Source: Ephemerocybe angulata (Eukaryota > Basidiomycota > Agaricomycetes > Agaricales > Psathyrellaceae). Taken from it: 64,000 bases of DNA. How positions within the stretch are numbered: the first letter of the stretch is position 1; the number at the start of each line of letters is the position of its first letter. The notes beneath the pieces are model-generated. The model was not told where the DNA came from. It saw nothing but the letters and a program-made list of their open reading frames with translations, and did no database searches. The position numbers and the translations under genes are program-made. Shown piece by piece: positions 9,732-21,649 of the stretch. The stretch spans positions 1,922,001-1,986,000 of the forward strand of contig JAACJK010000163.1 in NCBI GenBank assembly GCA_013368325.1. Reading direction: 5' to 3'.

Positions 9732-12700
9732 ATGGAATCTCCAGACCACCGGTCTGCGAGACCTCGGAAACGGGATCGGTTTACTAGATGGCTCAAAGAT
9801 CACCTCCCTGGATCCCGCACTCCTTCTCCAGTTCCCTCCTCCTCCACTGCCCATATCAATGACCGAAAGGTTTCCACCTCTCGGTCTGCGGGCGGTGTGG
9901 TTGATAACATCCCTCAAGGGTCTCGAGGACCCAAGCATCCAACAATTGATACTTTAGGAAGCGTTCCGATTGAACTATCTCCTGAACCAACCTTTCCCAG
10001 GCCTGGTCAGGAGGCGCATGCACCAACCGCGAGCCACACGGTCGAGAGTGGATTCGTAGTAGGAGTGATAGGGGCGCATACCAGTGAAAACTTCTTTCCT
10101 CTCAACTATCCAGAGGAGGATATTTTTCATCCTGGGGCGAGCACATCCCAAACCCGTTTTCACGCCTCAAGACCCCCAGCGAAGGAGAGGACGAAGACAC
10201 CCAAGGACGAGGTTAACGACGGGAACGATAGGGGCAACCTGCTAAATGGTTCCAATCTTCTAGCGCCCAGCCCGCAGGCGACCCTGGACTGCAGCGACAT
10301 AGCCGGTCAGGAGAGCACCGATAGTTCGGGAGATGAATACGAACCCCAAACAACATTAAAAAAGCTCTACGAAGGCGTGAAAACGACACTACGAGTCGTC
10401 GAGAAGGTGTCTAACGCCTTTCCGCCCTTGCAGAGTGTGGCAGCATCCTTGCTGGTGATTTGTGATACAATCGACGTGAGTGCTTTGACAACTGCCTACT
10501 GTCTTGTACTAATGGTTGAGTAGGGATACAAGGAGAATCGCAAGGAGTTTGAGAAGCTCCTACAGAGGGTAGACGTGCTATCAGCAATCATGGTATCCTG
10601 GCCCAAGGACCCGTCGCTAGGGGTCGAGGATCGATTTACCGGTCTGGCACGGTAAGCCTATATTTAGCGTCCAATATGGCTGCCGAGATAACCGTCAAAC
10701 CACTATGACTTAGAACGCTCGGCAACATGAAGGAATCACTGCAAAGTAGGGTCAGCAAGCGTCGATTCATGCTGGAGCGTATCGCCCTCACTGCCCAGGA
10801 CAAGGAAGAGGTGCTGAAGGCCACTCAGGAGATTAGGTTCGCGATCGAAATTGCCATGGTAAGCTTTACTGTCTTGAGGATGTTTGCTCCTTGATTTATA
10901 CATCACCAGTTTGAGGCGATGGCTACCAACGAAAGGCGAACGCTCCAGGTCGTCGAAGGAATCGAGTGGCTAAAGACTCGAATATGCAGTGCGTGGCTGT
11001 CTTCTTCTTTGAACTGTTGCTCAACGTGCTTTCGTAGTCGTCGAAGAAACGGCAGGTGTCGTCCGTAATGTTGAAGTTACCGTTCAGTTTTTGTGGAAGG
11101 AAGGTAAGACAACCAGTCCTCTTATATCGATGGTCCACTCACTGCGTACCCAGAGCTGCTGAGGAAACTCGGGCAGGTGAATAGTGCTGAATATAGCAAC
11201 CCAAAGCGTGGGAATGAATGCATACCAGGCTCTCGTCTATCGCTGCTGGCTATGCTTTTCGTATGGGCCGAAGACCCCAAATCTCCGCATCTCTTCTGGT
11301 TGAACGGGCTAGCGGGCACCGGGAAGACGGCCATCGCGAAAACCTTCTGCGTCAAGCTCAACGAGCGCCGGCTTCTTGGCGCTAGCTTCTTTTGCTCCGT
11401 CAACGAGAGCGACCTCAAAGACGTCTACATCATCATACCTACCCTTGCGAAGATTCTAGCCCAGGAACACCCGCAGTTCGGCCATGAACTCCAGCGCGTC
11501 CTAGCGGAAGACCAAACATGTAGAAACCCCACGAACATGAAGCTGAAAGATCAATACACGAAGCTCATCCTTCAGCCCGCGGAGATCGCGTTCACTAGCG
11601 GCGAGATCCTTGTTTTCTGTGTAGATGCCTTAGATGAATGCGAAGACCACGATGCCATCGAAGGGTTTCTTTCCGCGATTCTCTCTCAAACGCCGACCAC
11701 ATCAATCAAGTTCTTCCTTACCAGCCGCCCTGAAAGATCCCTCAGGCAGCCCTTCAAGTTGTCGACGCATCACCAGTCCCTCCGCCTGCACGAAATCCAG
11801 CCGGAAGAGGTCCAAGCCGACATCACGCTCTTCCTCGAGAACCAATTCAAGAGTAATCCTGAAATATACGCGGAGTATCAAAAGAACTGGCCCCCGAATG
11901 AAATCGAAAAGATCGTCGAGTTCTCCGGAAACCTATTCATCGTGGCCTCGACCGCGTTCAAGTACATCACCTCTTCAAACGGAATGTGTGTTCGGCGCCT
12001 CCAGCAATTCGTTCGCCGCTCGTCGAACTTGCAAACGAAAGGAATCGATGATCTGTATCGCAGAATATTCCAGGAGGCGTTCAAGGACCTTGAGGACGAC
12101 GAAGCCGAGTTGGTACATTCTTGCATCTCTCTCCTCGTCACGGCACAGAAGCCGCTCTCTGTGGGCGACTATGGAAAGCTGCTTCGCATCACTGCCACGA
12201 CTGTGCGAGAAGCGTTCAAAGGTCTTCACTCTGTTGTCCAGGTCCCCGACGATGGCGATGACACTGCGCCCATCTCAACCTTTCATGCATCTCTCATTGA
12301 CTACCTAGCACCCGAAAAGCCGCGACCGGAAGCCTGGGTAGTCAACACCGCCGTGGCACACTCGAAAACCGCAGAATCGTGCTTCAATATTATGCGCGCG
12401 ATGCTTTGTATGGGGATCTCTGGGGCCAAGACGTCGTATAGGAACAACGATGATCAACCAGATGTCATGCGACTTTCGACAGAGCTGGAATACGCCTGTA
12501 CGACATGGGGGGAGCACATTATCTATGCAGGGGTTGACGCACGATGGCAGGCGGAGCTCCGGGATTTCCTGGGCGGACCTACCGCGCTCTACTGGCTGGA
12601 AGCTCTCAGCGCCATCAAGAATGTCCGATATGCGTATATCATTCTCTGGCGTCTATCGAAGGTGAGTGCTTCACATTAGTTGACCACTGCTTCTCTGAGA

Positions 12701-15576
12701 TAGAATGCTAATCCGGTGACATAGGTACCTGCCCCAGCTGACTTCGTCGCCCTCTTGAAAGGCGTGGCGAGCTTTGCTTACGATTTCCAAACCCCTATCG
12801 CACACAGCTCCCCTCACATATACCTCTCTGCACTACCCTTCTACAACGCCTCAAAGCAGCCATCGCAAATCTCGTTCCCAATGTTTACATCAACTCCTAC
12901 TGTCGAGCACCGGTTGTGCAGAGGCCCCGAGCACTTGGCTATACACAGCGGAATACCCGTCTCTTCCATGGCCATCTCCCCTGACGGAAAACGCATCGTC
13001 TCAGGTGGCGTCAGCGGACTTCGAGCTTTCAACACCCAGACAGGAGAGCCGATATACCTCTCAGACGCTCCACTGGAAGACAACTCCGATAAGGGAACCT
13101 CGCCTGCGTTCTTTCACACCAGCGGGTATTTCATGGCTTCGGCGAGCGCCGACGTATGGGCCTGGGATGTGGAGACGTCGGGGACCCCGCCGTCGGACTG
13201 CTCCCTGGACAAATCCAACTTCTTACAAGCAAGACTGGCATTCTCTCCTAACGGCAAATCCATCGCGTCAGGCCTGGGAGACATGACTCTTTGCGTGTGG
13301 GATGCGGAAACGGGGAAGCTTACTTTGGGTCCATTGACGGGACACACCGCCGCGATTCGATCAGTCGCATTCTCTCCCGACAACAAGTACATCGTCTCAA
13401 GCTCCGTCGACAGCACCATTCGCGTATGGGATGCCCAGAGAGGTTTAACCGCCTTGAACGTGATCGAAGGGCACTGTGACGCTGTTTGGTCCGTGGCATT
13501 CTCGCCAGACGGCAAGTTCATCGTCTCAGGCTCGGTGGACAAGACCGTTCGAGTTTGGAACGCAGACACAGGGAAACCTGCCTTGGGCCCGTTGGAAGGG
13601 CATGCCGGCAATGTTTTCTCGGTGGGTTTCTCACCGGATGGCAGATATATCGCCTCTGGCTCGAGCGATTGGACCGTCCGAGTGTGGGATGCGCAGACGG
13701 GGAAGCCTGCCGTGAAACCATTCGAAGGACATGAAGGCACCGTTTGGTCAGTGGCATTCTCCCTGGATGGGAGGTACATCGTCTCGGGCTCGGCCGACTG
13801 GACTGTCCGGGTATGGGATACGCGAACGGGGAAATCTATCTCGAGGCCATTGGAAGGGCACGATGGCGAGGTGTCCACAGTGTTAGTCTCACCAGACGGC
13901 AAGTACATCATCTCTGGCTCCCACGATGAAACCATTCGCGTCTGGGACATGGAACTAGGGGAGGTTGGATTGGACTCCTTGCCTATAGGTCGAGCCGGTT
14001 GGGTTCCATCAGTCGCATCTTCTCCTCCCAGCAGAAATGCGGGATCGCAGGCCAAGGCTATTCCAGTACCGCGGGATGGGCAAACGGGAGAAAACGCCCT
14101 TGCTGTATTGGCCGGGCACACCGCCAATGTTTGGTCTGTAGCATTCTCACCCGACGGCAGATACATCGTCTCAGGCTCGGAGGACGAGACCATTCGAATG
14201 TGGGATGCGCAAACGGGAGAACCTGCCTTGGGCCCAGTGTTCAAAAACTGTGGCCATGTTACGTCGCTGGCATTCTCCCCAGACGGAAGGTCCCTCGTCA
14301 CGGGCACGCACGACGGTATTATACGAGTGTGGAACGTGGAAACGGGAAAGCCTGCCATGCGAGACCTTTTGGAAGGCCATAACGGGGGCTCTTCCTCTGT
14401 CGCGTTCTCTCCAGACGGAAGGTTCATCATCGCAGGCTTTCGAAATGGGTCGATCTGGATGTGGGATGCGCGAACGGGGAGGGTCACCTTGGGCCCGGTT
14501 TGTGGGCGCGATGGTGGTGTTCTATCTGTGGCATTCTCTCCAAACGGGAGGTCCATCGTTTCAGGCGCGGAAGACGGGACCATCCGAGTGTGGGATGCGC
14601 AGGCAGGTAGTCCTGCGTTGAACCCTATCAAAGGGCATACAGGCCCTGCTTTCTCGGTTGCGTTCTCTCCAGACGGAAGGTTCATCATCGCAGGCTTTCG
14701 AAATGGGTCGATCTGGATGTGGGATGCGCGAACGGGGAGGGTCACCTTGGGCCCGGTTTGTGGGCGCGATGGTGGTGTTCTATCTGTGGCATTCTCTCCA
14801 AACGGGAGGTCCATCGTTTCAGGCGCGGAAGACGGGACCATCCGAGTGTGGGATGCGCAGGCAGGTAGTCCTGCGTTGAACCCTATCAAAGGGCATACAG
14901 GCCCTGCTTTCTCGGTTGCGTTCTCTCCAGATGGAAGGTCGATCGTCTCGTGCTCAGGGGATACGACTATACGGTTGTGGGATGCGGAGACAGGGAATCT
15001 TTTATTGGGCCCATTGGAAGGAGACGAGGGAGACTCTTTCCTGACGATCGCATTCTCGCGAGATGGAAGATACATCGTCTCGGGTTCGAACAACGGGGTC
15101 ACCCAGGTGTGGGATGTGCAGACAGGGATACCTGCCTTCAAGCGCCCATTGTACGGGCACAGTGACAGTGTACTGTCTGTGGCGTTCTCCCTCCATCGAA
15201 ATCAAATCGTCTCAGGGTCATCCGACAAGACCATCCGAGTGTGGAAGCCTGTAGTACCACATCTCCAAGAACTCCCAATCCGGAACCAAGGTAGGCCTAC
15301 TACCCTGTACACCCTCCCTTTCACGGCACTCATCTCCAAGCAGATATCTACTATCATGATTATCCACACGATTCTCTCCCCTTCGACTATCATAGTGGGT
15401 GGGTAAGAAATCATCGAGGCGAACTCCTCATGTGGGTTCCACTCCATTACCGCAAAGGCTTACTTGCAGATGGCGTGCAACATATCATCGGAAACTTGTC
15501 GACCACCAAAATTCGGATCACCGATGCAGTTCACCATGGCGAAGATTGGTTAAAGTGCGCCTCAATTTATTTCTGA
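9732..15576 (+). CDS. NACHT-WD40 (NLR-like STAND) protein
   Basis: Fungal NOD-like receptor architecture. My model has eight exons: 9732-10475, 10524-10651, 10714-10858, 10910-10988, 11038-11103, 11154-12661, 12725-15290, 15344-15576. They join in frame to 1822 aa. Residues 1 to about 210 are disordered. Next comes a helical segment starting KLYEGVKTTLRVVEKV that resembles the MLKL-like four-helix N-terminal domains of basidiomycete NLRs (inference). The NACHT NTPase has Walker A GLAGTGKTA and a Walker B region FCVDALDEC. About 18 WD40 blades follow, one or two degenerate, several nearly identical. The last exon encodes a short conserved-looking tail (GELLMWVP). Such proteins act in non-self recognition and programmed cell death in other fungi. 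The function here is not shown. Confidence 0.88.
14402..14917 (+). repeat. 258-bp tandem duplication inside the WD40 array
   Basis: Copy 1 (14402-14659) and copy 2 (14660-14917) appear identical and encode the same 86 residues, exactly two WD40 blades (FRNGSIWMWD and AEDGTIRVWD). The following blade shares the first bases of the unit. The duplication keeps frame, so it adds two blades without breaking the protein. Confidence 0.9.
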
Positions 15577-16542
15577 TTTGTTTATGGACTAACCCTTACG
15601 TAGGTGTGGAGACTCCCCTCCATCTCGGAGTCCTGAAAATGCTCCTCACCAACTACCATGGCCTATCTAGCTTTTACTCACTTCTCATCGGGCTTCTTTG
15701 TTTTGATTCGTCCTGGACAGAAAGAAACTCTTTACAGAAACTCTTTACCAGGAATATTCTCAATATCCCTATCCCCTCCCTTTGATCCATTCATCTATCT
15801 CTGTACCACCGCTCTGGATTTTGCTCTCCTGCATTCAAACCTCCGTCATGACCTTAACGTTTAACGCTCACTGCTACGATATGTATACTAGTCCTTCTTT
15901 CATTGTACTTTCCCCCGTTGTCCATTTTACAAGGTCATGTTGAGCCTCCTCGTCATGTATTTGCTGTGGTTATTCGTGCTTTTCACTTCTGTGCCCATGA
16001 TCCCGCAGAGCATGTTTGAAAGCCAGTCTGTCCTAGCCAAGCCCTAGCTGTGCTCAGCGTCCTCTCATCCCAATGTATCCCAGGTCAATTGTGGTCATCA
16101 TCATGCATGCATTCATCGTCATCGAAGAAGTCTAACGTTACAAATACAAAGAAATAGAAATAAGATAGGGAATCCGGGAAGAACAACCCAAGTCCCCAAC
16201 GCCAGCAAGCTGTCGTCGAGGCCAAAGCCAATATGCATCTCGGGGTAGGCTAGTAACGTAGAAAACGAATAGGGTGGGGGCCGTACTAGTAATGCGTGAA
16301 GTCGTGAGGGTATGTATGATACACCAATTTAGTTTGAGTGGGAGTGAGAGCGAAATTGGAATGGGATTTATAGTCATGAGGGGAACGTTGTCCAATGCAA
16401 GAGAAGGAGGAATAGAGTGGGGCGAGCGTCAAGCTCGGGTTGTTGAGAGAGGTCAAGGAATGTTGATAGTAGTCGAGCGTCGTGTGGTGGATGTCCAAAT
16501 TTGAGAGTCTAGTTCGTGAGATCGACAGTCTTGGTTTCATTT
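15577..16542. other. Convergent intergenic region between the NACHT-WD40 gene and R2
   Basis: Presumably carries the 3' ends of both converging genes. I see no further gene; the short ORFs are compositionally biased and unsupported. Confidence 0.5.
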
Positions 16543-18385
16543 TCATCGCCGGGCATCTTCAGCACCCTCTGGCGTCCACCGCTCCGCCTCATGCGAAGGG
16601 TACGTCACAGGCCGTCTCGCGTTCTCCCTCTGGCCAAGAAGTAGCAACGGTCTCAGCCGGGAGGCTGAGGTAGGTTCCGGCACAACCTCAGTCATCTCAG
16701 CATGGGATAGCGCAGCCGACGTAGGTGACGGTGGCAGAGGTTTGTTAGCCAAGTCTTCGTAAGAGGGTACCGGTACGCGAGTCTGTGCAGGGAACGTAGA
16801 ACTGGGGTACGAGATTCCCGAGTCCAGCGCTTTGGGCGTAAGCTCTGAGCAGCCCATGACAGTCGTGGAGGGGGAGAGGATGGAAAAGTCGCTGACCGAT
16901 CCGATGGCTTTTGGTTGTTGGAAGTTCGTGCTGAACTTGGCGGAGGCGCGGAGCTGGTAGTGGTATTCAAAGGGGGTTTCTTCGTCATAGTTTTTGTCGA
17001 TGTTGTGGCCGTGGAGGGTCGTTTCGGTCTTACCAAGGGAGGACATTGAGGCGCGTGTGTTGGAGTCTGTCGAGGTCGACATGTCGTAGGATGGGGGAAG
17101 CGTGTAGTCGGAGCTTGTCGTAGATTGGAGAACTGGCTTCGAGATTGGCAGAATGTTTGCCTTGGAGCTACTGGGAGTGCTGGTCAGTGTCATCACACTC
17201 AAGCATGGGGAGGATATCACATACCTTTTGTAATTGGGATTCACGAACGACAGGCCTTTGCCAACAACGAACTTCTTCTTCCCGTCGCTCTTCGACATAC
17301 GGAACACCTTCACCGTCACCCAATCGATGCACTTCTTATATTCGTCCACCGCGTCCTTCCCGAACGCAAAGAACGCGACGAACAGGAAAGTCGGGATGGG
17401 CACCATCCACCAAACGACGTAAAACCCTCTCTGAACCACACTAGGCGTAAAACGGGTGAGGAACTGATCAATGCGCCAGAAGTCCGAGTGCACGTCCGCC
17501 CAGTTCGTCCAGGGGCGGATGGGGATGGCCATGGCGGTGAACCAGATGTTGTACGCGGTGACGGTGATGGAGCCCACCATCTGGACGGAGGCCATGGCGA
17601 CGAGGCGCAGGTAGCGTGTTGTGTTGAGGGCTGAGTTGTTGGCTTGCAGGTGCGCTGCGAAGGTGAGTCGGCGGATGACGAAGTGGCGCAAAGCAAGGGC
17701 TGGAATGTGTAAAAGTTAGATGAGGGAAGGTACCACCGGGACTGGATTGCGTACCGGAATAGACGACGGATCCAAGGGCCATGATAAAGGGAGGGATCCA
17801 GACGATGAAAATGGCTGGGATTGAGTAGTATGTCGTCGGACGGCAACCATAGCCTTCAATGAGGTCGTAGCGATGTCCTTGGACGATAACATCTGAAGAC
17901 ACGTCAGTATCGAAGCAAGACAAAGGAGGCACGGAAGGCATACGGAGGCCCATAAAGATGATAGGAAGTCCAAAACCCATGAAAGCTTCAAACCACTGTC
18001 GCTTCCTCTTGTCCGCGAGTGTCGACTGGGCTCTTCTCAAGGACGCGACCTGCTCCAGGTATATACTAATACAAAGGCACGACGCGGGTAGGGCAATGTT
18101 CGCGCCAATCATAAGCTTAGTGGCTAAAGAGAAGGTCAGACGAGACACCATGGAAAGAATACGGAGTGGAAACTCACTAATATCGCACCAAACAGGGATT
18201 ATGAGCCTGACGTTGTCGCCCCAGACGATGGCATCGACTGCAGCTGTTAGGTTGGAAATAAAGAACCAGAAGATCATCGCCAGCGTTGAGACATTACGAG
18301 CTCTCCAATGCCACGGCAGTGGCAGAAGAACGAGCAGACATGCAAGGATAGAAATAGGAGCGAACTCGGGATGCTGAGCGGCCAT
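16543..18385 (-). CDS. STE3-type pheromone receptor R2
   Basis: Complete STE3-family receptor. Minus-strand exons are 18385-18178, 18123-17944, 17892-17755, 17699-17225 and 17170-16543, joining in frame to 542 aa with GT..AG introns. Landmarks are LPLPWHWRARN in the first membrane segment, VWCDI, PASCLCISIYLE, VQGHRYDLIEGYGC, a WADVHSDFWRIDQF loop and about seven hydrophobic segments, then a long Ser/Thr/Pro-rich cytoplasmic tail of some 200 residues split by the last intron. It is more distant from R1 and R3 than they are from each other (SCLCISIYL against ASLCINRRL). Its nearest pheromone gene is ph1, about 0.8 kb upstream on the same strand. The start is supported by LPLPWHW, which R3 also has at the same distance from its ATG. 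Confidence 0.95.
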
Positions 18386-18512
18386 TGTTGGTCGGAGGCG
18401 TGGAGGGATGGAGGGAAGGAGGATGGAAGAGGAGATGGAAAGCTATAGCCGGTTGATGAAAGGTATATGAGAGCGCCTTCTGACGCCGAAGAAGTCTATG
18501 CATCGCTGCTGA

Positions 18513-18634
18513 ACAATGCTGGAGTGCACAATGGCCCTTTGACAATGCGGTTGCACAATGAAAGCGCGCACAAAGACCGTGGGAGCAAACTCGGCGCCAA
18601 TTCCTGGCGGCATTGTTCAGGCGCCCAAACAAAG
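18513..18634. promoter_or_regulatory. Cluster of ACAATG/ACAAAG sites upstream of R2
   Basis: Seven ACAAWG hexamers lie within 122 bp: ACAATG at 18513, 18528, 18542 and 18555, ACAAAG at 18570 and 18629, and CATTGT (opposite strand) at 18611. They begin about 130 bp upstream of the R2 start codon. By rough base-count reasoning about 0.1 would be expected. HMG-box pheromone-response factors of basidiomycetes bind ACAAAG-type cores (known from smut Prf1), so a pheromone-response role is a reasonable inference. No TATA box was identified. Confidence 0.6.
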
Positions 18635-19226
18635 ACATACATCAGCCTTCCATCCCGCCGAGACTCGAGGCGCGTCCGTCTCGCATAGAAACAAAGAAGA
18701 ACGTGTAGGAGCGCGATATCTGCAACCTGGGGTAGCGTACTCAGAGTTGACGTGGTATGCGAGGAAAGAGATCGATAGATTTTCCAAGAGGAGTACATTG
18801 ATTTATTGATACAGCGCAAGCTCGTATGTTACATTGGATTGTTTGGGTATGTTCCAGACATAAAGCGATCGTAAATAGAGAACGATGGGTGGACATGTAG
18901 TGGTCGTAAACGAAATGCAAACAGGGCATAAGAACGAAAAAGGAGAGAGGTCGTCGTCCCTAACGGATTCCAACGCGGCGCTTTCAACCCAGTGGGCTGC
19001 AATGATAAATCAGATAAATCATAATAAGGATAATGAAAAAGCGATTTGCTTCAACGGGGATGCGAATCGATAGCTGGGAAGCAAGAACGAAAGGGTGGCA
19101 AGCGAGGGCGGAAAGCAATTTGAGAGCGACGACGAGATTCAGAGACCGTGGGTCCTGAAGGGTCCTGTCAGCAAGCCGCACAACATAAGATCGAACATGT
19201 AAAACTCACTCTTCAGAAGACCCGAG
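18635..19226. other. Intergenic, between R2 and ph1
   Basis: Holds the distal R2 promoter and the ph1 3' flank. No gene is supported. Confidence 0.45.
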
Positions 19227-19409
19227 TCATGCGATGGTACAGTACTGGCCGTAGCCAGCCTTCGTATCCTCGTTGACTGGTGGATCGTTCTGCTCGGAAT
19301 CGCACGAGTGTGCGAGTTCCGCTGCTTCCACTTCGGCGACCATGTCTGCTAATGACGCGCACTCGAACTCGTCGAAGACGGAGAGGCTGAGGCAGTCGAA
19401 GGTGTCCAT
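19227..19409 (-). CDS. Farnesylated mating pheromone precursor ph1
   Basis: Small acidic precursor of 60 aa starting MDTFDCLSLSV, with the C-terminal CaaX box CTIA directly before the stop. X = A predicts farnesylation of the cysteine, AAX removal and carboxyl methylation, then processing near the ED pair of NEDTKAGYGQYC to give a lipopeptide of about ten residues. The alternative ATG at 19421 adds four residues (MITD); I chose 19409 because the MD start matches ph2-ph5. The pro-region has DEFECAS, like the DEFG motif of the other precursors. Its mature end (GYGQYC) differs from those, suggesting another receptor specificity. It is the closest pheromone gene to R2. Confidence 0.93.
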   Translation of the reverse strand: MDTFDCLSLSVFDEFECASLADMVAEVEAAELAHSCDSEQNDPPVNEDTKAGYGQYCTIA

Positions 19410-19428
19410 ATCGGTGATCATGATAATG

Positions 19429-19470
19429 GATGGAGTGGCTTGGTGTGTTGATGGAGTGGCGTGGTGTGTG
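19429..19470. repeat. 21-bp tandem duplication in the ph1 leader
   Basis: Two adjacent copies of a 21-bp GATGGAGTGG-type unit (19429-19449 and 19450-19470), differing at one or two bases, lie directly 5' of the ph1 coding region. Confidence 0.7.
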
Positions 19471-19603
19471 GAGGGTTGGTGGAGGGTAGGCTCGAGGTGG
19501 AGGACGAAGTCCGGAGCGTTGGCTGGTGTTGGTGGGCTCGGCAGCAGGGGAGGGCGCACAAAGGAATGATATCGTTGGGGTGGTAACTGCTGGCCCATGA
19601 GCC

Positions 19604-19611
19604 TTTTTATA
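19604..19611 (-). promoter_or_regulatory. TATA box of ph1
   Basis: On the minus strand the site reads GGGGTATAAAAAGG, about 195 bp upstream of the ph1 ATG. The same GGGGTATAAAA core precedes ph2 and the gene at 27161. Confidence 0.7.
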
Positions 19612-19727
19612 CCCCTAAGTGTGCCAAATACTGGCAAATACAGACAAGATCTGAGCACAATACTTGTCGATATATCGTGGAAGGCATTGTCCCGGACGAG
19701 CGCCCAAAAGTGGACGCAAACCACCAA

Positions 19728-21640
19728 AAAGGAAAATCGATGCCGTGACTTGCTGACAAAGCGTGACTTTTATCACGTTCTGTCACACATTCCATAAAAA
19801 TAGAATTTCGGGCGCCTGTTTTTTGCGCGGGTTCTTTCACCGTACCTCCGTTTGCTGATTGTGAAAGTTTTTTGCTGTATGCCTGTGAAAGAGTTGTAAG
19901 CGCCTCATGGCGAGTTCCTGGGTGAAAGAGGTCACAGGGCGTGTTGGCCGTTGTGCTCGGGACTCTGCCGTGACAATGCCGCGCTTCTCTGGCACTGCTC
20001 GTTGTCTCGCCATTCTGCGAGTCGTTGTGGTGGTTGTGCATACCTGAGTCCTTTTGAGTCACCATAATGGAGTGAAAGGGCGGCAAGCACACAGCGCTAG
20101 TGCCCTGCAATTGTCATGAAAGACATGAAAGACTGTGGACACCCACTGCAGTCAGTCAAACAATCGACGGCACTCCATTCCAACGACGCAGACGCACCCA
20201 AACTCTTACGCATGACGCGTACACTCCTAGCCTAACCCCTCTTTTCAACCACCTTTTCTAATGGTTGCGACATGTGTCAGAGTCTTCTAACCGACCTTCC
20301 GATGAAATGTACATTCCGAACATGCGTCCCATGCCGCTTGGATTAGTCCCGCCAAACCGAGCCAGCTGGAAGGAGCGGGGTCGCGATTACAGCGCAGAGA
20401 TATCCTGGAATAGATCTGGAGTTGTCAGTTGTTGCGAGACAGTCTCCTCCACCCTAGATCTGGGTCGTCGGTCGGATCCAGCGCGCCGACCCCCGCGCAT
20501 GGTAACGAACCGGGCGCGCGTTTAGCGAGCCAAGTCAGCCTGAACCGATTTTGAACCATGGTCTTTGGAGAGATGCTGACTGTGTGACCCCTTTTCCGTC
20601 GTTCATCCTTCATGAACGACCCTTTCACTGCTGTAAAGTCATTGATCGAGACCCAGAGCGGGACGCCAGACTGCGCAGACAGAATCTATCGGAATGTCAG
20701 TGCGGCGGATCTTCATTCACACCTTCGAACAGCATCTCAAAATTCTTATCACTCACCTAATTGAGTTTTGAGTTTCGACCCGGGATCACGCTTCGACTCG
20801 GAGACCGTCTCGAGGTTCACGTCCCGAGGGAAAGGAGACTAGTAGCCGGGCTGATAAGAAAAGACTCTGAGTTCACAAATTCTGTTGGAAAGTAAGTCAA
20901 TCCAGGTTGGGACTAGGACTCCACGTCCTGTCAAGCTCTGTGGATACCGCGTAGTAGCTCGGCCGCTCCAGGTCCGCTGGTGCTGCGCGTGGAGACCTCA
21001 GTCCTCGAGGCGTCGTCCAATAGACGTCAGTGTATTCGAACCGTGAGCCAACTTGAATTGGTTTTGCACCCTCGTTACATGGGAGCCTAGACCGAGGTTT
21101 CTCCATGTTATTCGGTTGGGACTTGGACGCTTAGCGAGACGAGAGGCCCAGCTGACTGGGTACTACGATCTCGGTCTCTGTGTGAGAGAGCGCGCGCGAA
21201 CCAGTGACCCGGATGCGGTCGGCGAGCCAGGCGGTCGCTCCGCTAGTTTACTTTACTCTACAGCTTGGTTGTGTGCACAGCTTGAAGAGAAGAATGAACA
21301 GCTCCGCGATGTCGGCGTGGAGCGAGCGTCGGGCGCGCGCGTCAGGGGGTCGGTGGCTCGGGAACCCTGCTGAAAGACCAGAGAGATTGTTCGAGGTCAG
21401 TCATTCAGAGTCAAAAGCAGTGAAGTAGAATGAAAGAATGAGTCAAGGAGAAAGCTGTGGTCGTGGTTGTGGTTGTGGTTGTGGTTGAAGCAGCCAAATC
21501 GGAGCTGAGAACGAATAGGGGCATTTTTGATCTTAAGCGCACAGTCACGCTTGGAGCCGCATTCGGCATGCACTTTGTGAAAGATACGCCAGTAGAGCTG
21601 AAGAGTACAGTTGGAGATGTAGAGTGAAGGAACAAGGACT
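19728..21640. other. Gene-poor stretch of 1.9 kb
   Basis: No gene could be supported on either strand. ACAATG occurs at 19973 and its complement CATTGT at 19684, so the distal ph1 promoter may extend here. 20300-21370 is GC-rich with short ORFs only and could be old transposon sequence, but I found no clear terminal repeats. Confidence 0.4.
21456..21486. repeat. Hexanucleotide (GTGGTT)n microsatellite
   Basis: About five imperfect GTGGTT/GTGGTC units in a row. Confidence 0.8.
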
Positions 21641-21649
21641 TGGAAGGTG

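Noticed and set aside
13114..15141. Minus-strand ORF of 675 aa
   Set aside because: It is the antisense shadow of the WD40 repeats; its periodicity follows the blades and the plus-strand gene is clear.
20265..21428. GC-rich ORFs as a gene or transposon
   Set aside because: No domain, splice pattern or terminal repeats could be shown.
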